From positions 1 through 64,000 of the forward strand of contig NW_027477041.1 in assembly GCF_051020955.1 (NCBI RefSeq): a DNA stretch of 64,000 bases, given 5' to 3'. Both the position numbers and the translations under genes were made by a program. Within the stretch, counting starts at the first letter, position 1. Each line of letters begins with the position of its first letter. Shown here one piece after another: positions 35,880-49,052 of this stretch. The notes under the pieces were generated by a model. The model was given only the letters and a program-made list of their open reading frames with translations. It made no database searches and had not been told where the DNA came from. This DNA comes from Megalopta genalis (Eukaryota; Arthropoda; Insecta; Hymenoptera; Halictidae).

Positions 35880-36949
35880 AGAAGGTTCAGCTTCAAATCC
35901 ATGCGACACATATGATTTAGCTTCAAATACTTGCGATATAAGTGATATAGCTTCAAAACCTGGAGGAACAAACGAGGTGGCTTCAATTCCATGCGAAACA
36001 AATGATTTAGCTTCAAATCAATGCGAAGTAGAAGGTGTAGCTTCAAATCCATGCAAAACAAATGGTTTAGCTACAAATACTTGTGATATACATTATTTAG
36101 CTACAACTGCATGCGAAACTAACGAGCTAGCTTCAAAACCATGCGAAACACACGATTTATCTTCAAATCAATGCGATGTAGAAGGTTTGCTTCAAATCTA
36201 TAAGAGGTAGATGGTTTAGCTTCAAATCAATGGAATATAGCAGGTTTAACTTCAAATAAATGCGTTGTAGAAGGTTTAGCTTCAAATCCATGCGATACAC
36301 AAGATTTAGCTTCAAATCAATGCGATGTAGTAGGTTCAGCTTCAAATCCATGCAACACATATGATTTAGCTTCAAATACTTGCGATATAAGTGATATAGC
36401 TTCAAAAGCTGTAGGAACAAACAAGGTAGCTTCAACTCCATGCGAGACACACGATTTACCAACAAAACAATGCGATGTAGAATGTTTAGCTTCAAATCCA
36501 TACGAAACACATGATTTAGCTTCAAATACTTGCGATATAAGTGATATAGCTTCAAAAGCTGGAGGAACAAACGAGGTGGCTTCAATTCCATGCGAAACAA
36601 ATGATTTAGCTTCAAATCAATGCGAAGTAGAAGGCGTAGTTTCAAATCCATGCGAAACAAATGGTTTAGCTGCAAATACTTGTGATATACATTATTTAGC
36701 TACAACTGCATGCGAAACTAACGAGTTAGCTTCAAATCCATGCGAAACACACGATTTATCTTCAAATCAATGCGATGTAGAAGGTTTGTTTCAAATCTAT
36801 AAGAGGTAGATGGTTTAGCTTCAAATCAATGGAATATAGAAGGTTTAGCTTCAAATAAATGCGATGTAGAAGGTTTAGCTTCAAATCCATGCGATACACA
36901 AGATTTAGCTTCAAATCAATGCGACGTAGTAGGTTCAGCTTCAAATCCA
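35880..36949 (+). repeat. 599-bp HOR (20 units, one of 29 bp), 1.8 copies
   Basis: The GAGGTGGCTTCAATTCC unit near 35974 recurs near 36573, 599 bp apart. The 29-bp units at 36184 (GGTTTGCTTC) and 36783 (GGTTTGTTTC) are also 599 bp apart. The same order recurs at about 42786-43850, inside the 2,190-bp HOR. Confidence 0.88.
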
Positions 36950-38370
36950 TGCGAAACAAATGATATAGCTTCAAACACTTGGGGTGTAAGTGATATAGCT
37001 TCAAATGAAGACTAATCAAACGAGTTAGCTTCAAAATCCACGCGATACACATGATTTAGCTTCAAATACTAGCGACATAAGTGATGTAGATTCAACTGCA
37101 GGCGAAACGAACGAGTTAGCTTCAAATCCATGCGAAACACATGATTTAGCTGCAAATCAATGCGATGTAGAAGGTTTAGCTTCAAATCCATACGAAACAC
37201 ATGCTTTAGCTTCAAATCAATAGAATGTAGAAGGTTTAGCTTCAAATCAATGCGATGTAGAAGGTTTAGCTTCAAATCCATACGAAACACATGCTTTAGC
37301 TTCAAATCAATTCGAAGGACAAGGCTTAGATTCAAAACCATGCGAAACAACTGATTTAGCTACAAATCAATGCGATGTAGAAGGTTTAGCTTCAAATCCA
37401 TGCGATACACAAAATTTAGCTTCAAATCAATGCGATGTAGTAGGTACAGCTTCAAATCCATGCGGTACATATGATTTAGCTTTAAATACTTGCGATATAA
37501 GTGACATAGTTTCAAATGGAGGCGAAACGAACGAGTTAGCTTTAAATCCATGCGATACACAAGATTTAGCTTCAAATCAATGCGATGTAGAAGGTTCAGC
37601 TTCAAATCCATGCGACACATATGATTTAGCTTCAAATACTTGCGATATAAGTGATATAGTTTCAAAAGCTGGAGGAACAAACGAGGTGGCTTCAATTCCA
37701 TGCGAAACAAATGATTTAGCTTCAAATCAATGCGAAGTAGAAGGCGTAGCTTCAAATCAATGCGAAACAAATGGATTAGCTACAAATACTTGTGATATAC
37801 ATTATTTAGCTACAACTGCATGCGAAACTAACGAGTTAGCTTCAAATCCATGCGATACACATGATTTAGATTCAAATCAATGCGATGTAGAAGGTTTAGC
37901 TTCAAATCCATGCCAAACACAAGATTTAGCTTCAAATCAATGCGATGTAGCAGGTTAAGCTTCAAATCCATACGAAACAAATGATTTAGCTTCAAATACT
38001 TGCGATATAAGTGATATAGCTTCGAATACAGGCGAAACGAACGAGTTAGCTTCAAATCCATGCGAAACACATGAATCAGCTGCAAATCAATGCAATGTAG
38101 AACGTTTAGCTTCAAATCCATGCGAAACACATGATTTAGCTGCAAATCAATGCGAAGTAGAAGGCGTAGTTTCAAATCCATGCGAAACAAATGGTTTAGC
38201 TACAAATACTTGTGATATACATTATTTAGCTACAACTGCATGCGAAACTAACGAGTTAGCTTCAAATCCATGCGAAACACACGATTTATCTTCAAATCAA
38301 TGCGATGTAGAAGGTTTGCTTCAAATCTATAAGAGGTAGATGGTTTAGCTTCAAATCAATGGAATATAGA
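36950..38370 (+). repeat. Mixed monomers with a 90-bp local duplication
   Basis: It contains the TTGGGGTGTAAG unit near 36979, a 31-bp unit near 37031, a 90-bp tandem repeat (CATACGAAACACATGC context at 37171 and 37261) and a 29-bp unit near 38311. From about 37600 to 37880 the order resembles 24200-24480. I see no gene. Confidence 0.84.
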
Positions 38371-39412
38371 AGGTTTAGCTTCAAATCAATAGAATGTAGA
38401 AGGTTTAGTTTCAAATCAATGCGATGTAGAAGGTTTAGCTTCAAATCCATACGAAACACATGATTTAGCTTCAAATCAATTCGAAGGACAAGGCTTAGAT
38501 TCAAATCCATACGAAACAAATGATTTATCTTCAAATCAATGCGATGTAGAAGGTTTAGCTTCAAATCCATGCGATACACAAGATTTAGCTTCAAATCAAT
38601 GCGATGTAGTAGGTTCAGCTTCAAATCCATGCGGCACATATGATTTAGCTTTAAATACTTGCTATATAAGTGACATAGTTTCAAATTGAGGCGAAACGAA
38701 CGAGTTAGCATCAAATCCATGCGAAACACATGATTTAGCTGCAAATCAATGCGATGTAGAAGGTTTAGCTTCATATCCAAGTGTAACACATGATTTAGCT
38801 TCAAATATTTGCGATATAAGTGATGTAGCTTCGAATACAGGCGAAACGAACGAGATAGCTTCCAATCCATGCGAAACACATGAATCAGCTGCAAATCAAT
38901 GCAATGTAGAAGGTTTAGCTTCAAATCCATGCGAAACACATAATTTAGCTGCAAATCAATGCGATGTAGAAGGTTTAGCTTCAAAACAATAAGAGGTAGA
39001 AGGTTTAGCTTCAAATCAATAGAATGTAGAAGGTTTAGCTTCAAATCAATGCGATGTAGAAGGTTTAGCTTCAAATCCATACGAAACACATGATTTAGCT
39101 TCAAATCCATTCGAAGGAGAAGGCTTAGATTCAAATCCATGCCTAACAAATGATTTAGCTTCAAATCAATGCGATGTAGAAGGTTTAGCTTCAGATCAAT
39201 GAGATACACAAGATTTAGCTTTAAATCAATGCGATGTAGTAGGTTCAGCTTCAAATCCATGCGGCAGATATGATTTAGCTTTAAATACTTGCGATATATG
39301 TGACATAGTTTCAAATGGAGGCGAAACGAACGAGTTAGCTTCAAATCCATGCGAGACACATGATTTAGCTTCTAATCAATGCGATGTAGAAGGTTTAGCT
39401 TCAAATCCATGC
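38371..39412 (+). repeat. 1,410-bp-family HOR, first copy (partial)
   Basis: It matches 39841-40882 at an offset of 1,470 bp. Markers are GGTTTAGTTTC near 38402, the CTATATAAG unit near 38661, TCATATCCAAGTG at 38771, CCATTCGAAGGAG near 39107 and the GCGGCAGATATG unit near 39261. Confidence 0.9.
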
Positions 39413-39480
39413 GATACACAAGATTTAGCTTCAAATCAATGCGATGTAGCAGGTTAAGCTTCAAATCCATACGAAACAAA
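39413..39480 (+). repeat. Link units between 1,410-bp HOR copies
   Basis: About two units, including GTAGCAGGTTAAGC near 39446 (which also occurs near 37948), connect two HOR copies. Confidence 0.75.
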
Positions 39481-40890
39481 TGATTTAGCTTCAAATACTT
39501 GCGATATAAGTGGCATAGCTTCAAAAGCTGTAGGAACAAACAAGGTAGCTTCAATTCCATGCGAGACACATGATTTAGCTTCAAATCAATGCGATGTAGA
39601 AGGTTTAGCTTCATATCCAAGTGTAACACATGATTTAGCTTCAAATATTTGCGGTATAAGTGATGTAGCTTCGAATACAGGCGAAACGAACGAGTTAGCT
39701 TCCAATCCATGCGAAACACATGAATCAGCTGCAAATCAATGCAATGTAGAAGGTTTAGCTTCAAATCCATGCGAAACACATGATTTAGCTGCAAATCAAT
39801 GGGATGTAGAAGATTTAGCTTCAAAACAATAAGAGGTAGAAGGTTTAGCTTCAAATCAATAGAATGTAGAAGGTTTAGTTTCAAATCAATGCGATGTAGA
39901 AGGTTTAGCTTCAAATCCATACGAAACACATGATTTAGCTTCAAATCAATTCGAAGGACAAGGCTTAGATTCAAATCCATACGAAACAAATGATTTATCT
40001 TCAAATCAATGCGATGTAGAAGGTTTAGCTTCAAATCCATGCGATACACAAGATTTAGCTTCAAATCAATGCGATGTAGTAGGTTCAGCTTCAAATCCAT
40101 GCGGCACATATGATTTAGCTTTAAATACTTGCTATATAAGTGACATAGTTTCAAATTGAGGCGAAACGAACGAGTTAGCATCAAATCCATGCGAAACACA
40201 TGATTTAGCTGCAAATCAATGCGATGTAGAAGGTTTAGCTTCATATCCAAGTGTAACACATGATTTAGCTTCAAATATTTGCGATATAAGTGATGTAGCT
40301 TCGAATACAGGCGAAACGAACGAGATAGCTTCCAATCCATGCGAAACACATGAATCAGCTGCAAATCAATGCAATGTAGAAGGTTTAGCTTCAAATCCAT
40401 GCGAAACACATAATTTAGCTGCAAATCAATGCGATGTAGAAGGTTTAGCTTCAAAACAATAAGAGGTAGAAGGTTTAGCTTCAAATCAATAGAATGTAGA
40501 AGGTTTAGCTTCAAATCAATGCGATGTAGAAGGTTTAGCTTCAAATCCATACGAAACACATGATTTAGCTTCAAATCCATTCGAAGGAGAAGGCTTAGAT
40601 ACAAATCCATGCCTAACAAATGATTTAGCTTCAAATCAATGCGATGTAGAAGGTTTAGCTTCAGATCAATGCGATACACAAGATTTAGCTTTAAATCAAT
40701 GCGATGTAGTAGGTTCAGCTTCAAATCCATGCGGCAGATATGATTTAGCTTTAAATACTTGCGATATATGTGACATAGTTTCAAATGGAGGCGAAACGAA
40801 CGAGTTAGCTTCAATTCCATGCGAGACACATGATTTAGCTTCTAATCAATGCGATGTAGAAGGTTTAGCTTCAAATCCATGCGGCACATA
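39481..40890 (+). repeat. 1,410-bp HOR (47 units), full copy
   Basis: It is followed at 40891 by another copy in the same order. It contains two TCATATCCAAGTG units (39611 and 40241, 630 bp apart). The - strand is open for 485 codons across it (39372-40829), a frame produced by stop-free units. Confidence 0.91.
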
Positions 40891-42118
40891 TGATTTAGCT
40901 TCAAATACTTGCGATATAAGTGGCATAGCTTCAAAAGCTGTAGGAACAAACAAGGTAGCTTCAATTCCAAGCGAGACACATGATTTAGCTTCAAATCAAT
41001 GCGATGTAGAAGGTTTAGCTTCATATCCAAGTGTAACACATGATTTAGCTTCAAATATTTGCGGTATAAGTGATGTAGCTTCGAATACAGGCGAAACGAA
41101 CGAGTTAGCTTCCAATCCATGCGAAACACATGAATCAGCTGCAAATCAATGCAATGTAGAAGGTTTAGCTTCAAATCCATGCGAAACACATGATTTAGCT
41201 GCAAATCAATGCGATGTAGAAGATTTAGCTTCAAAACAATAAGAGGTAGAAGGTTTAGCTTCAAATCAATAGAATGTAGAAGGTTTAGTTTCAAATCAAT
41301 GCGATGTAGAAGGTTTAGCTTCAAATCCTTACGAAACACATGATTTAGCTTCAAATCAATTCGAAGGACAAGGCTTAGATTCAAATCCATACGAAACAAA
41401 TGATTTATCTTCAAATCAATGCGATGTAGAAGGTTTAGCTTCAAATCCATGCGATACACAAGATTTAGCTTCAAATCAATGCGATGTAGTAGGTTCAGCT
41501 TCAAATCCATGCGGCACATATGATTTAGCTTTAAATACTTGCTATATAAGTGACATAGTTTCAAATTGAGGCGAAACGAACGAGTTAGCATCAAATCCAT
41601 GCGAAACACATGATTTAGCTGCAAATCAATGCGATGTAGAAGGTTTAGCTTCATATCCAAGTGTAACACATGATTTAGCTTCAAATATTTGCGTTATAAG
41701 TGATGTAGCTTCGAATACAGGCGAAACGAACGAGATAGCTTCCAATCCATGCGAAACACATGAATCAGCTGCAAATCAATGCAATGTAGAAGGTTTAGCT
41801 TCAAATCCATGCGAAACACATAATTTAGCTGCAAATCAATGCGATGTAGAAGGTTTAGCTTCAAAACAATAAGAGGTAGAAGGTTTAGCTTCAAATCAAT
41901 AGAATGTAGAAGGTTTAGCTTCAAATCAATGCGATGTAGAAGGTTTAGCTTCAAATCCATACGAAACACATGATTTAGCTTCAAATCCATTCGAAGGAGA
42001 AGGCTTAGATTCAAATCCATGCCTAACAAATGATTTAGCTTCAAATCAATGCGATGTAGAAGGTTTAGCTTCAGATCAATGCGATACACAAGATTTAGCT
42101 TTAAATCAATGCGATGTA
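40891..42118 (+). repeat. 1,410-bp HOR, next copy (truncated at right)
   Basis: It matches 39481 onward at an offset of 1,410 bp until about 42119, where GTAGTAGG of the HOR is replaced by GTAGAAGG of the next block. It also matches 47460-48687 at an offset of 6,569 bp. Confidence 0.91.
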
Positions 42119-42273
42119 GAAGGTTCAGCTTCAAATCCATGCGACACATATGATTTAGCTTCAAATACTTGCGATATAAGTGATATAGCTTCAAAAGCTG
42201 GAGGAATAAACGAGGTGGCTTCAATTACATGCGAAACAAATGATTTAGCTTCAAATCAATGCGAAGTAGAAGG
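42119..42273 (+). repeat. Junction units into the 2,190-bp HOR
   Basis: The corresponding place in the 48-kb copy (about 48688-49052) carries seven more units (210 bp). The offset changes from 6,569 to 6,779 here. Confidence 0.87.
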
Positions 42274-44389
42274 CGTATCTTTATAAACTTGCGATATAAG
42301 TGAAATAGTTTCAAATGGAGGCGAAACGAACGAGTTAGCTTCAAATCCATGCGAGACACATGATTTAGCTTCTAATCAATGCGATGTAGAAGGTTTAGCT
42401 TCAAACCCACGCGAAACAAATGATTTAGCTTCAAACATTTGGGGTATAAGTGATATAGCTTCAAATGCAGACTAATCAAACGAGTTAGCTTAAAAATCCA
42501 CGCGATACACATGATTTATCTTCAAACACTTGCGGAATAAGTGATGTAGATTCAACTGCAGGCAAAACGAACGTGTTAGTTTCAAATCCATGCGAAACAC
42601 ATGATATAGTTGCTAATCAATGTGATGTAGAAGGTTTAGCTTCAAATCCATGCGATACACAAGATTTAGCTTCAAATCAATGCGATGTAGAAGGTTCAGC
42701 TTCAAATCCATGCGACACATATGATTTAGCTTCAAATACTTGCGATATAAGTGATATAGCTTCAAAAGCTGGAGGAACAAACGAGGTGGCTTCAATTCCA
42801 TGCGAAACAAATGATTTAGCTTCAAATCAATGCGAAGTAGAAGGTGTAGCTTCAAATCCATGCAAAACAAATGGTTTAGCTACAAATACTTGTGATATAC
42901 ATTATTTAGCTACAACTGCATGCGGAACTAACGAGCTAGCTTCAAAACCATGCGAAACACACGATTTATCTTCAAATCAATGCGATGTAGAAGGTTTGCT
43001 TCAAATCTATAAGAGGTAGATGGTTTAGCTTCAAATCAATGGAATGTAGAAGGTTTAACTTCAAATAAATGCGATGTAGAAGGTTTAGCTTCAAATCCAT
43101 GCGATACACAAGATTTAGCTTCAAATCAATGCGATGTAGTAGGTTCAGCTTCAAATCCATGCAACACATATGATTTAGCTTCAAATACTTGCGATATAAG
43201 TGATATAGCTTCAAAAGCTGTAGGAACAAACAAGGTAGCTTCAACTCCATGCGAGACACACGATTTACCAACAAAACAATGCGATGTAGAATGTTTAGCT
43301 TCAAATCCATACGAAACACATGATTTAGCTTCAAATACTTGCGATATAAGTGATATAGCTTCAAAAGCTGGAGGAACAAACGAGGTGGCTTCAATTCCAT
43401 GCGAAACAAATGATTTAGCTTCAAATCAATGCGAAGTAGAAGGCGTAGTTTCAAATCCATGCGAAACAAATGGTTTAGCTACAAATACTTGTGATATACA
43501 TTATTTAGCTACAACTGCATGCGAAACTAACGAGTTAGCATCAAATCCATGCGAAACTCACGATTTATCTTCAAATCAATGCGATGTAGAAGGTTTGTTT
43601 CAAATCTATAAGAGGTAGATGGTTTAGCTGCAAATCAATGGAATATAGAAGGTTTAGCTTCAAATAAATGCGATGTAGAAGGTTTAGCTTCAAATCCATG
43701 CGATACACAGGATTTAGCTTCAAATCAATGCGACGTAGTAGGTTCAGCTTCATATCCATGCGACACATATGATTTAGCTTCAAATACATGCGATATAAGT
43801 GATATTGCTTCAAAAGCTGGAGGAATAAACGAGGTGGCTTCAATTACATGCGAAACAAATGATTTAGCTTCAAATCAATGCGAAGTAGAAGTCGTATCTT
43901 CATAAACTTGCGATATAAGTGACATAGTTTGAAATGGAGGCGAAACGAACGAGTTAGCTTCAAATCCATGCGAGACACATGATTTAGCTTCTAATCAATG
44001 CGATGTAGAAGGTTTAGCTTCAAACCCACGCGTAACAAATGATTTAGCTTCAAACATTTGGGGTATAAGTGATATAGCTTCAAATGCAGACTAATCAAAC
44101 GAGTTAGCTTAAAAATCCACGCGATACACATGATTTATCTTCAAGCACTTGCGGAATAAGTGATGTAGATTCAACTGCAGGCAAAACGAACGAGTTAGTT
44201 TCAAATCCATGCGAAACACATGATATAGCTGCTAATCAATGTGATGTAGAAGGTTTAGCTTCAAACCCATGCGATACACAAGATTTAGCTTCAAATCAAT
44301 GCGATGTAGAAGGTTCAGCTTCAAATCCATGCGACACATATGATTTAGCTTCAAATACTTGCGATATAAGTGATATAGCTTCAAAAGCT
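42274..44389 (+). repeat. 2,190-bp HOR (73 units), copy 1 (right end exchanged)
   Basis: It starts at the CGTATCTTTATAAAC unit. It matches 49053 onward (offset 6,779) and 51243-53358 (offset 8,969). Internal markers are the CATTTGGGGTATAAG unit near 42446, the 29-bp units near 43002 and 43591 and the ATTTACCAACAAAAC unit near 43263. Within it the 599-bp HOR occurs about twice. Confidence 0.92.
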
Positions 44390-47293
44390 GTAGGAACAAA
44401 CGAGGTAGCTTCAAATCCATGCGAAACACATGATTCAGCTGCAAATCAATGCGATGTAGAAGGTTTAGCTTCAAATCCATTCGAAACACATGATTTAGAT
44501 TCAAATCAATTCGAAGTACAATGCTTAGATTCAAATCCATGCGAAACAAATGATATAGCTTCAAATGAATGCGAAGTAGAAGGCTTAGCTTCAAATCCAT
44601 GCAAAACAAATGGTTTAGCTACAAATACTTGTGATATACGTCATTTAGCTACAATTGCATGCGAAACGAACGAGTTAGCTTCAAATCCATGCGATTCACA
44701 TTATTTAGCTTCAAATCAATGCGATGTAGAAGGTTTAGCTTCAAATCCATGCGATACACAAGATTTAGCTTCAAATCAATGCGATGTAGTAGGATCAGCT
44801 CCTAATACATGCCACACATATGATTTAGCTTCAAATACTTGCGATATAAGTGATATAGCTTCAAAAGCTGTAGGAACAAACGAGGTAGCTTCAATTCCAT
44901 GCGAGACACATGATATAGCTTCAAATCAATGCGATGTAGAAGGTTTAGCTTCAAATCCACGCGAAACGAATGACTTAGCTTCAAACACTTGGGGTATAAG
45001 TGATATAGCTTCAAATGGAGACTAATGAAACGAGTTAGCTTTAAAATCCACGCGATATACATGATTTAGCTTCAAATACTTGCGATATAAGTGATGTAGG
45101 TTCAAGTGCAGGCGAAACGAACGAGTTAGCTTCAAATCCATGCGAAACATATGATTTAGCTGGAAATCAATGTGACATAGAAGGTTTAGCTTCAAATCCA
45201 TGCGATACACAAGTTTTAGATTCAAATCAATGCGATGTAGAAGGTTCAGCTTCAAATCCATGCGACACAAATGATTTAGCTTCAAATACTTGCGATATAA
45301 GTGATATAGCTTCTAAAGCTGGAGGAACAAACGAGGAAGCTTCAATTCCATGCGAAACAAATGATTTAACTTCAAATCAATGCGAAGTAGAAGGCTTAGC
45401 TTCAGATCCATGCGATACACAAGATTTAGCTTCAAATCAATGCGATGTAGTAGGTTCAGCTTCAAATCCTTGCGATATAAGTGATATAGCTTCAAAAGCA
45501 GGAGGAACAAACGAGGTAGCTTCAATTCTATGCGAAACAAATGATTTAGCTTCAAATCAATGCGAAGTAGAAGGCGTAGCTTCAAATCCATTCGAAACAA
45601 ATGGTTTAGCTACAAATACTTGTGATATAAATTATTTAGCTACAACTGCATGCGAAACTAACGAGTTAGCTTCAAATCTATGCGAAACACACGATTTATC
45701 TTCAAATCAACGCGATGTAGAAGGTTTAGCTCCAAATCCATGCGATACACATGATTAAGCTTCAAATCAATGCGATGTAGATAGTTTGCTTCAAATCCAT
45801 GCGATATACAAGATTTAGCTTCAAATCAACGCGATGTAGTAGGTTCAGCTTCAAATCCATGCGATATAAGTGATATAGCTTCAAAAGCAGGAGGAACAAA
45901 CGAGTTAGCTTCAAATCTATGCGAAACACATGATTTATCTTCAAATCAATGCGATGTAGAAGGTTTAGCTTCAAATCCATGCGATACACAAGATTTAGCT
46001 TCAAATGAATGCGATGTAGTAGGTTCAGCTACAAATCCATGCGACACATATGATTTAGTTTCAAATACTTGCGATGTAGAAGGTTTTGCTTCAAATCCAT
46101 CCAAAACACGTGATTTATCTTCCAATTAATGCGAAGTAGGAGGCTTAGCTTCAAATCCAAGCGAATCAAATTGTTTAGCTTCACATACTTGTGATATACG
46201 TTACTTAGATTTAACTGCATGCGCAACGAACGAGTTAGCTTCAAATCTATGCGAAACAAACGATTTATCTTCAAATCAATGCGATGTAGAAGGTTTAGCT
46301 TCAAATCAATTAGAGGTAGAAGGTTCAGCTTCAAATCAAAAGAATATAGAAGGTTTAGCTTCAAATAAATTCGATGTAGAAGGTTTAGCTTCAAATCCAT
46401 ACGACACACATGATTTAGATTCAAATCAATCCGAAGGACAAGGCTTAGATTCAAATCCAAGCGAAACAAATGATTTAGCTTCAAATGAATGCGAAGTATA
46501 AGGCTTAGCTTCAAATCCATGCAAAACAAATGGTTTAGCTACAAATACTTGTGATATACATTATTTAGATACAACTGCATGCGAAACAAACGAGATACCT
46601 TCAATTCCATGCTATATACATGATTTAGCTTCAAATCAATGCGATGTAGTAGGTTTAGCTTCAAATCCATACGAAACACATGATTTAGCTTCAAATCAAT
46701 TCGAAGGACAAGGCTTAGATTCAAATCCATACGAAACAAATGATTTATCTTCAAATCAATGCGATGTAGAAGGTTTAGCTTCAAATCCATGCGATACACA
46801 AGATTTAGCTTCAAATCAATGCGATGTATTAGGTTCAGCTTCAAATCCATTCGACACATATGATTTAGCTTCAAATACTTGCGATATAAGTGATATAGCT
46901 TCAAAAGCTGTAGGAACAAACGAGATAGCTTTAATTCCATGCGAGAAACATGATTTAGATTCAAACCAATGCGATGTAGAAGGTTTAGCTTCAAATCCAA
47001 GCGTAACACGTGATTTAGCTTCAAATACTTGCGATATAAGTGATACAGCTTCAAAAGCAGGAGGAACAAACGAGGTAGCTTCAATTCCATGCGAAACAAA
47101 TGATTTAGCTACAAATCAATGCGAAGTAGTAGGCGTAGCTTCAAATCCATGCGAAACAAATGGTTTAGCTACAAATACTTGTGATATAGATTATTTAGCT
47201 ACAACTGCATGCGAAACTAACGAGTTAGCATCAAATCCATGCGAAACACACGATTTATCTTCAAACAAATGCGATGTAGAAGGTTTGCTTCAA
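44390..47293 (+). repeat. ~3-kb HOR block H, copy 1
   Basis: It matches 57615-60518 at an offset of 13,225 bp with no net indel over ~2.9 kb, and 53359-56306 with a 210-bp deletion and a 180-bp duplication. Markers are the CTCCTAATACATGCC unit near 44799, the GGAGACTAATG unit near 45016, the 29-bp unit near 45782 and the AATCAAAAGAATATAG unit near 46334. Confidence 0.92.
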
Positions 47294-48897
47294 ATCTATA
47301 AGAGGTAGATGGTTTAGCTCCAAATCAATGGAATATAGAAGGTTTAGCTTCAAATAAATGCGATGTAGAAGGTTTAGCATCAAATCCATGCGATACACAA
47401 GATTTAGCTTCAAATCAATGCGACGTAGTAGGTTCAGCTTCAAATCCATGCGACACATATGATTTAGCTTCAAATACTTGCGATATAAGTGGCATAGCTT
47501 CAAAAGCTGTAGGAACAAACAAGGTAGCTTCAATTCCAAGCGAGACACATGATTTAGCTTCAAATCAATGCGATGTAGAAGGTTTAGCTTCATATCCAAG
47601 TGTAACACATGATTTAGCTTCAAATATTTGCGGTATAAGTGATGTAGCTTCGAATACAGGCGAAACGAACGAGTTAGCTTCCAATCCATGCGAAACACAT
47701 GAATCAGCTGCAAATCAATGCAATGTAGAAGGTTTAGCTTCAAATCCATGCGAAACACATGATTTAGCTGCAAATCAATGCGATGTAGAAGATTTAGCTT
47801 CAAAACAATAAGAGGTAGAAGATTTAGCTTCAAATCAATAGAATGTAGAAGGTTTAGTTTCAAATCAATGCGATGTATAAGGTTTAGCTTCAAATCCATA
47901 CGAAACACATGATTTAGCTTCAAATCAATTCGAAGGACAAGGCTTAGATTCAAATCCATACGAAACAAATGATTTATCTTCAAATCAATGCGATGTAGAA
48001 GGTTTAGCTTCAAATCCATGCGATACACAAGATTTAGCTTCAAATCAATGCGATGTAGTAGGTTCAGCTTCAAATCCATGCGGCACATATGATTTAGCTT
48101 TAAATACTTGCTATATAAGTGACATAGTTTCAAATTGAGGCGAAACGAACGAGTTAGCATCAAATCCATGCGAAACACATGATTTAGCTGCAAATCAATG
48201 CGATGTAGAAGGTTTAGCTTCATATCCAAGTGTAACACATGATTTAGCTTCAAATATTTGCGTTATAAGTGATGTAGCTTCGAATACAGGCGAAACGAAC
48301 GAGATAGCTTCCAATCCATGCGAAACACATGAATCAGCTGCAAATCAATGCAATGTAGAAGGTTTAGCTTCAAATCCATGCGAAACACATAATTTAGCTG
48401 CAAATCAATGCGATGTAGAAGGTTTAGCTTCAAAACAATAAGAGGTAGAAGGTTTAGCTTCAAATCAATAGAATGTAGAAGGTTTAGCTTCAAATCAATG
48501 CGATGTAGAAGGTTTAGCTTCAAATCCATACGAAACACATGATTTAGCTTCAAATCCATTCGAAGGAGAAGGCTTAGATTCAAATCCATGCCTAACAAAT
48601 GATTTAGCTTCAAATCAATGCGATGTAGAAGGTTTAGCTTCAGATCAATGCGATACACAAGATTTAGCTTTAAATCAATGCGATGTAGTAGGTTCAGCTT
48701 CAAATCCATGCGGCAGATATGATTTAGCTTTAAATACTTGCGATATATGTGACATAGTTTCAAATGGAGGCGAAACGAACGAGTTAGCTTCAAATCCATG
48801 CGAGACACATGATTTAGCTTCTAATCAATGCGATGTAGAAGGTTTAGCTTCAAATCCATGCGATACACAAGATTTAGCTTCAAATCAATGCGATGTA
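47294..48897 (+). repeat. 1,410-bp-family HOR, 47-kb copy
   Basis: From about 47455 it matches 40886 onward at 6,569 bp. The beginning (47282-47455) matches block E at 25326. TCATATCCAAGTG units lie at 47590 and 48220, again 630 bp apart. Confidence 0.9.
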
Positions 48898-49052
48898 GAA
48901 GGTTCAGCTTCAAATCCATGCGACACATATGATTTAGCTTCAAATACTTGCGATATAAGTGATATAGCTTCAAAAGCTGGAGGAATAAACGAGGTGGCTT
49001 CAATTACATGCGAAACAAATGATTTAGCTTCAAATCAATGCGAAGTAGAAGG
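48898..49052 (+). repeat. Junction units into the 2,190-bp HOR, second occurrence
   Basis: It corresponds to 42119-42273 at an offset of 6,779 bp. Confidence 0.85.
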
